Assembly: GCA_964471235.1 (NCBI GenBank)
Contig: CAYYGL010000102.1
Span: 1 to 17,687 of the forward strand
DNA from: CAYYGL01 sp964471235
GTDB lineage: Bacteria; Calditrichota; Calditrichia; RBG-13-44-9; J075
Direction: 5' to 3'
Length of the DNA: 17,687 nt
Part shown: positions 14,053-17,687 of the stretch, one piece after another
Layout of the letters: every line of letters begins with the position of its first letter
How positions within the stretch are numbered: the first letter of the stretch is position 1
Position numbers and translations under genes: made by a program
The notes under the pieces: model-generated
What the model saw: the letters and a program-made list of their open reading frames with translations, nothing else
Told to the model about the DNA's origin: nothing
Database searches by the model: none

Positions 14053-15161
14053 TACTGCCTCACTGGTATTGTAATGGAAACGATTGTACCGCCTCCTTCC
14101 CGGGAACGAATCTTGAGAAGTCCCTTTTTGTGAAAGGTGAGATAGAGTCGTTCGCTGACATTCTCCAGCGCATGACCGGAAATGGGCAGGCGGGAAAGCC
14201 GCTCCGGGGAGATGCCCTTGCCATCATCTTCCACGGTGATGTGGATTGCTTGATCTGTTTCCGATATTGCCACACCCAGGTATAGCGGTTTGGCACGGTC
14301 TGCCCAGCCATGTTGGATGGCATTTTCGACGAGAGGCTGCAACAGCAACACCGGCACCGACTGAGAGAGAGAGCGAACCGATTGTTCCCACCTTACTTGT
14401 AAATTTGCTCCAAAGCGTGCCTGTAATAATTCCAGGTACTGCCGGGTAAATTCAATCTCCCGTTCCAGGGAAGTGGTTTCCCGGGAGGTGTTCCGGAACA
14501 GATATCGCAGCATTCGACTGAGTTGAATGAGCAGGTGCTCCGCTTGTTCCGGCTCACTGCGGATAAGCGATGCGATCGTGTTCAACGAATTAAATAGAAA
14601 ATGGGGTTCGATTTGTGCTCGCAGGGCAGCCAGCTCCGCCTGCTGCAACGCAATCTGCTGACGGTGTTCCTGCCAGCGCACCTGCACAAAACTGCCCACC
14701 AAACTCACTAAACCGATTAAAAACACCACCGCAAAAAACGGAATCAACACCGCGCGAAATTCCGGGTCAAAAAACGACGGGGAGGAACCACGCTGAAAGG
14801 GCAGGGTTACCAGGTTCACAAATCCCCGCCAGATTTGCTGCGTGAGAACATCTTCTAAAGTGGATTTCGGCAGCAACAAGAGCGTTTGAAAAACCAATCC
14901 GGTTAAATATGCCGCCACAAAGGCAATGGTATAGAGCAGGGTGCGCACTATCCATTGCTGCCCGGAGGTAAAAACCACCAGCTTGTTTCCCAAAAATCGA
15001 TACACCAGCCAGAAGGCACCGCTGAAACAGAGGGCATACACAAACCCAATCAACAGCGCGTTTAGCAGGCTGGTGGTTCTGCTCATCATTAAAAACGAGA
15101 AAAAGGCGCCGACCAGCAGGACGGCGCCAATACTCATCCATGTGCGGTAATACTTTTTCAT
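14052..15161 (-). CDS. LytS-type sensor histidine kinase
   Basis: Membrane histidine kinase of the His_kinase/LytS class, 369 residues from ATG 15161. Four hydrophobic helices (about 9-27, 33-55, 69-92, 137-158) with a 40-residue loop between the last two, then a short coiled linker, the phosphoacceptor H187 in QIEPHFLFNSLN, and an ATPase domain with N280 in PLVENAIQHG and D312-D313 in VEDDGKGIS. The frame extends 12 codons upstream to a GTG, but ATG 15161 is chosen because it overlaps the preceding stop as ATGA. There is no recognisable sensor domain apart from the membrane part, so the signal may come from the adjacent beta-helix protein; that is inference. Confidence 0.93.
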   Translation of the reverse strand: MKKYYRTWMSIGAVLLVGAFFSFLMMSRTTSLLNALLIGFVYALCFSGAFWLVYRFLGNKLVVFTSGQQWIVRTLLYTIAFVAAYLTGLVFQTLLLLPKSTLEDVLTQQIWRGFVNLVTLPFQRGSSPSFFDPEFRAVLIPFFAVVFLIGLVSLVGSFVQVRWQEHRQQIALQQAELAALRAQIEPHFLFNSLNTIASLIRSEPEQAEHLLIQLSRMLRYLFRNTSRETTSLEREIEFTRQYLELLQARFGANLQVRWEQSVRSLSQSVPVLLLQPLVENAIQHGWADRAKPLYLGVAISETDQAIHITVEDDGKGISPERLSRLPISGHALENVSERLYLTFHKKGLLKIRSREGGGTIVSITIPVRQ

Positions 15162-16279
15162 GTTGTTGGTGAAGTCCCCATTTCCCTGAATTTCCACAAG
15201 TAGGTCACGATAACACCCAGCCCAAACGCGAAAATTACCAAGTTAATCAACCACCCGATAAAAGGGACATGCGGCAGGAGCATTACCAGGAGAACGCCAA
15301 TTGCTAAAGCGCCAAACAGATTTACCGGGGATCCGTTTTTTCGCATGGATGCCAGGAGGTAATTTCCAATGAATAATGCACTTATCACTTTTCCAAGGTA
15401 CAGGGCAATCAGAAATAATGCCAGCACAATTAAGCTGACCGGGATGGTTACCAACAGCACCAGCAGGATGATCACTGCTACCGGAATTGCGATCAGGGAG
15501 AGAGCGCCAATCCCCAGGTTTATTCCAATGCTCTGGCGGGCAAATCCAATCACATCCCGGGAGAAATTCCTGAACAGGGAGATCAACAACACCCCGGCGA
15601 TGAACAGGGTAAGGAGCGACCAGTAAAAGAACCTCCGTTCATAAAACATCCGGCGTTTTTTGATGGTGATTTCCAGATTGTCGGGCACATTCCCGGCTTT
15701 GGCTTTGTCCAATTCTTTCCGCAAGGTCAGGTGGGTCACTCCGCCAGCCTGGTAATCCGGGCCGAAGTGAATATTTTTCGTTTCCAGGTCTACATCCTGT
15801 CCGACCTTCCCATTCAAGAACGTACTTCCGGCGCCGCCCTTAATGACCCCGGAAATGGAACCACCGTCAATAACCAGGTTACCGGTACCCACGTATAAAT
15901 TCCCATGGATGGTAGCACCGCCGGTGACTCTCACTTCACCGCCAAACGCCAGTACATCCCCGCCCACATCTCCTTCAATAACCACGGTTTGACCCCAGAA
16001 AACGACCATATCACCGACTTTCCCGCGCACCGTTAACGTACGGCAGAAACCGAACAGATCATCCTCTACTTCTCCGTTCACCGTAATTGTTTCACAACCG
16101 GCGTATACATCGCCCTGCACCAGACCATCCACATACACCGAACGGCTGCCGGCAAACAGGTCGGAAGGCACTGTGTCACCGGCGGCAACCTTCACCATTT
16201 CCGCACCTCGATAATCCGCAGCCACTGCCTGCCAACTTAACAACAGCATTGAGACGAAAACAAACATCATCTTTCTCAT
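15158..16279 (-). CDS. Exported beta-helix (bactofilin-like) polytopic membrane protein
   Basis: 373 residues from ATG 16279; the start is fixed by AAAGGAG (16293-16287) seven bases upstream, and not the in-frame TTG 36 bases earlier. An N-terminal signal-like stretch (MRKMMFVFVSMLLLSWQAVAA) is followed by a domain (about 35-190) of repeated short strands with alternating Val/Ile and Gly, such as VYVDGLVQGDVYAG and ITVNGEVEDDLFG, the pattern of the bactofilin/polymer-forming beta-helix fold. After a very basic stretch (KKRRMFYERR, 207-216) come about five transmembrane helices (218-362). The basic stretch before the first helix would favour a cytoplasmic location, in conflict with the signal peptide, so topology is uncertain. 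First gene of a cassette with the kinase and regulator. Exact function unknown. Confidence 0.85.
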   Translation of the reverse strand: MRKMMFVFVSMLLLSWQAVAADYRGAEMVKVAAGDTVPSDLFAGSRSVYVDGLVQGDVYAGCETITVNGEVEDDLFGFCRTLTVRGKVGDMVVFWGQTVVIEGDVGGDVLAFGGEVRVTGGATIHGNLYVGTGNLVIDGGSISGVIKGGAGSTFLNGKVGQDVDLETKNIHFGPDYQAGGVTHLTLRKELDKAKAGNVPDNLEITIKKRRMFYERRFFYWSLLTLFIAGVLLISLFRNFSRDVIGFARQSIGINLGIGALSLIAIPVAVIILLVLLVTIPVSLIVLALFLIALYLGKVISALFIGNYLLASMRKNGSPVNLFGALAIGVLLVMLLPHVPFIGWLINLVIFAFGLGVIVTYLWKFREMGTSPTT

Positions 16280-16311
16280 GACAAAACTCCTTTCTTTTTT
16301 TGACTTCGCCT

Positions 16312-16341
16312 CCAATATACGAGAAAAGCAAAATACCCAAA
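16312..16341 (-). promoter_or_regulatory. Candidate promoter of the beta-helix/kinase/regulator cassette
   Basis: On the - strand TTTG (16341-16338) is followed after 18 bases by TATATTGG (16319-16312), close to the Bacteroidota-type TTTG / TAnnTTTG promoter. TATATT also serves as a reasonable general -10. It ends 32 bases before the start codon. A proper sigma-70 -35 is missing at 17-bp spacing, as is common for activator-dependent promoters. Confidence 0.4.
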
Positions 16342-16351
16342 GTCAAATCGT

Positions 16352-16381
16352 CCCAATGGTCGGTTTGGCATACCGAACGGT
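16352..16381 (-). promoter_or_regulatory. Candidate LytTR operator (9-bp direct repeats, 12-bp spacer)
   Basis: On the - strand ACCGTTCGG (16381-16373) is followed, after exactly 12 bases, by ACCATTGGG (16360-16352). The first fits the published LytTR half-site pattern [TA][AC][CA]GTTN[AG][TG] at every position, the second at all but one. Two such repeats separated by 12-13 bp are the known arrangement for AgrA/AlgR-like regulators. The site lies about 10 bases upstream of where a -35 would be for the candidate promoter, the usual place for activation, and in front of the cassette encoding a LytTR regulator. Confidence 0.55.
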
Positions 16382-16442
16382 TTTATTTTCTTCCCAATTG
16401 ACCGGGAAAGGGGTATCGGGAAATCAGAGTATCAAGAGAAAG

Positions 16443-16629
16443 TTTGTCATTCCGTTTTTTTCATCAATCGGCGCGGGCGATTGATGAAAAATACCGGTCA
16501 TAGACTCCGTTGGAGAATCTCCTACCACGGAACACTGCCGAATATGAGATTTCGGCATTCCGGCGGCCAGCTAAAGTTGACCACCGGAAGCCGAAATGAC
16601 AAAAACGGGCATATAGCTGAATAGTTACT
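16443..16629 (-). repeat. Dispersed hairpin repeat, copy 2, with terminal inverted repeats
   Basis: A compound element bounded by TTTGTCATTCCG (16443-16454) and its near-perfect inverse CGAAATGACAAA (16592-16603), 11 of 12 matching. Inside are three hairpins: a perfect 14-bp stem TTTTTCATCAATCG (16457-16470 with 16478-16491); CCGT-GGAG / CTCC-ACGG (16507-16530); and a long stem joining ATTTCGGC (16549-16556) to GCCGAAAT (16590-16597) with an inner TTCCGG-containing arm. Bases 16603-16629 are the exact reverse complement of 2671-2697. It carries no gene. It fills most of the 390-base gap between the fusion protein and the beta-helix gene. Confidence 0.8.
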
Positions 16630-16635
16630 CATAAA

Positions 16636-16659
16636 TAACAAAACAAGTTTTGTTGCTCC
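16636..16659 (-). repeat. 24-bp dispersed repeat, copy 2 (3' of the fusion lipoprotein)
   Basis: Exact inverse of 8698-8721. It begins 10 bases after the stop codon of the membrane-fusion gene, in the sense direction of that gene, and contains the same AACAAAA/TTTTGTT hairpin, here followed by ATTTAT. It directly abuts the hairpin repeat ending at 16629. Confidence 0.75.
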
Positions 16660-16668
16660 TTTCACTCC

Positions 16669-17550
16669 TTACAGCCGCACTTCCACCGGCATGCCGTGTT
16701 TCAGAATACCCTTCTCATTTTTCACGTTAACGTTTACCGCATAAACCAGGGAGGTGCGGGTTTCCGGGGTTAAAATGGTTTTCGGGGTAAATTCCGCTTT
16801 GTTGCTAATCCAGGTAATCACCCCGGTGAAGGTCTGGTCGCTGCCATCCACCTGCACTTTAACCTGCTGCCCGTATTTGATATGGGGGAGCGTCTTTTCG
16901 GACACATAAATTTTAATATCCACCTCGCTGGTATGGAGAATTTCCACAATCGGGTTGAGCGGGGGAACAGCTTCCCCTTCTTCAAAATAGGTTTCTGCCA
17001 CCACCCCGGAGAGGGGCGCCCGAATCACGGCATCATGAATTTTCTTTTGCACCGTTTTAATTTGCGCCATCAGACGAGCACGGCGGGCTTCAATCGATTT
17101 GAACTGCTGACGGGCAGATTGCAACGCCGTTTGTGCCTGTTGATAGCGATTGTTGATGTCATCCACCGCCTGCCGGGAAGCGGATTGCTTTTCAAACAAC
17201 GCCTGAATGCGATCCCGTTTTTCCTTTAGGTAATGTAAATTGGTTTGCGCCTGTTGTAAGGAGGTTTGAGCGAGCTGCTGCTGTACCTCCAATTCCGAAA
17301 GCGAGGCTTGCAACTGTTGAAGCTGATACACCAGGTCCGTGGTATCAATTACGGCAAGGAGGTCATTTTGCTGCACCATTTGTCCCTGCCTCACCGACAG
17401 GGAAATAATTTTTCCCCCGGTCAATGCCGGAACCTCCACAGTTTTACCTTCCGCAACCGAGGTATACACCTTCTCCCCGGATTGATTACCACAGCTCAGC
17501 AATCCACTGATAATTAGTATGCCCGTTATCCATTTCACCACACGCTTCAT
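16669..17550 (-). CDS. HlyD/YbhG-type membrane-fusion lipoprotein
   Basis: Periplasmic adaptor of the ABC exporter, 293 residues from ATG 17550; GGAG five bases upstream supports this over the in-frame TTG 18 bases earlier. A lipoprotein signal ends in the lipobox LLSC with the lipidated Cys at 20. Then come the first half of a biotinyl-lipoyl-like domain (about 36-70, GGKIISLSVRQGQMV), a long Gln/Ala-rich coiled-coil hairpin (about 72-170), the second lipoyl half (IRAPLSGVVAETYFEEGEAV, 177-196), and a beta-barrel domain (about 205-293). In E. coli the YbhG adaptor precedes YbhF-S-R; here the gene leads the - strand block. Its lipid anchor differs from the transmembrane anchor of many HlyD proteins. 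Substrate unknown. Confidence 0.93.
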   Translation of the reverse strand: MKRVVKWITGILIISGLLSCGNQSGEKVYTSVAEGKTVEVPALTGGKIISLSVRQGQMVQQNDLLAVIDTTDLVYQLQQLQASLSELEVQQQLAQTSLQQAQTNLHYLKEKRDRIQALFEKQSASRQAVDDINNRYQQAQTALQSARQQFKSIEARRARLMAQIKTVQKKIHDAVIRAPLSGVVAETYFEEGEAVPPLNPIVEILHTSEVDIKIYVSEKTLPHIKYGQQVKVQVDGSDQTFTGVITWISNKAEFTPKTILTPETRTSLVYAVNVNVKNEKGILKHGMPVEVRL

Positions 17551-17687
17551 TTTCTCTCCTATCCTCAAATTATCCGATTGCGAATAATGCTTCCCTTTTA
17601 CGTTTTACTTTTGTAACTATTCTGTTAGCTCTCTCTTTTTGTTTCAGCGGAAATTTTCCTGATTGCTGACTTTTTAGTTTAGTCTTC
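17551..17687. other. Upstream region of the fusion lipoprotein gene
   Basis: 137 bases at the right edge, AT-rich, with the ribosome site next to the gene and a near-palindrome GGAAATTTTCC at 17649-17659. No clear promoter or LytTR-type site was found. E. coli ybhGFSR has a TetR-type regulator gene just upstream; the window ends before one could be seen. Confidence 0.4.

Larger units (their letters stand above)
16280..16668. other. Spacer between fusion lipoprotein and beta-helix gene
   Basis: A 389-base gene-free stretch. From the right it holds the 24-bp repeat, the hairpin repeat with inverted ends, about 60 bases of plain sequence, the candidate LytTR operator and the candidate promoter. 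The regulatory sites lie entirely on the left of the repeats, so the element seems to have inserted upstream of an intact promoter. Confidence 0.6.

Noticed and set aside
15162..15197. Longer kinase start at GTG 15197
   Set aside because: It would overlap the upstream gene by 40 bases and add residues without family likeness; the ATGA overlap at 15161 is the better start.
16457..16491. Perfect 14-bp hairpin as a rho-independent terminator
   Set aside because: On both strands the stem is preceded by T's and followed by A's, the opposite of a terminator; its T and A runs are part of the stem itself.
17613..17622. GTAACTATTC upstream of the fusion gene, shared with the head of the dispersed repeat at 2672
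   Set aside because: Only ten bases match and the following sequence diverges; this can occur by chance in a window of this size.

Overview
The window carries bacterial chromosomal DNA of intermediate GC content. Genes 1-6 run on the + strand (about 1-8632) and a second block runs on the - strand (8821-17550), so the two converge at 8633-8820. Three things loosely suggest an uncultured FCB-type or Calditrichota/KSB1-like Gram-negative bacterium: a fused MoaC-MoaB enzyme, a LytS/LytTR pair, and a promoter resembling the Bacteroidota -33/-7 type. This placement is inference; there is no rRNA or other marker to confirm it.

Left block (+): moaA and a bifunctional moaCB (molybdopterin synthesis); a small two-helix membrane protein; a roughly 890-base gene-poor stretch rich in hairpins and dispersed repeats; then accD-surE-guaA, tightly packed (4-base overlap, then an 11-base gap), followed after 163 bases by glmS. 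These are housekeeping genes with intact catalytic motifs.

Right block (-), in transcription order: a lipoprotein membrane-fusion subunit (YbhG/HlyD type); a repeat-filled gap; a three-gene cassette joined by ATGA and TAATG overlaps (exported beta-helix/bactofilin-like membrane protein, LytS-type histidine kinase, LytTR response regulator); two separate ABC ATPases; a decayed 23S-intervening-sequence-type four-helix-bundle gene flanked by heptamer repeats; and two ABC-2 permeases. This matches the E. coli ybhG-F-S-R order, except that YbhF is split into two proteins and other DNA interrupts the operon at three points.

Most notable points: (1) the two ATPases have complementary defects (one lacks the LSGGQ-like signature, the other the H-loop histidine), predicting one working and one degenerate ATP site; (2) a pair of 9-bp direct repeats with a 12-bp spacer fits the LytTR operator pattern just upstream of the cassette, predicting autoregulation; (3) the beta-helix/kinase/regulator triad inside an exporter locus is a candidate envelope-sensing system; (4) the 27-base identical dispersed repeats at 2671 and 16603 form a hairpin that is kept by compensatory changes.
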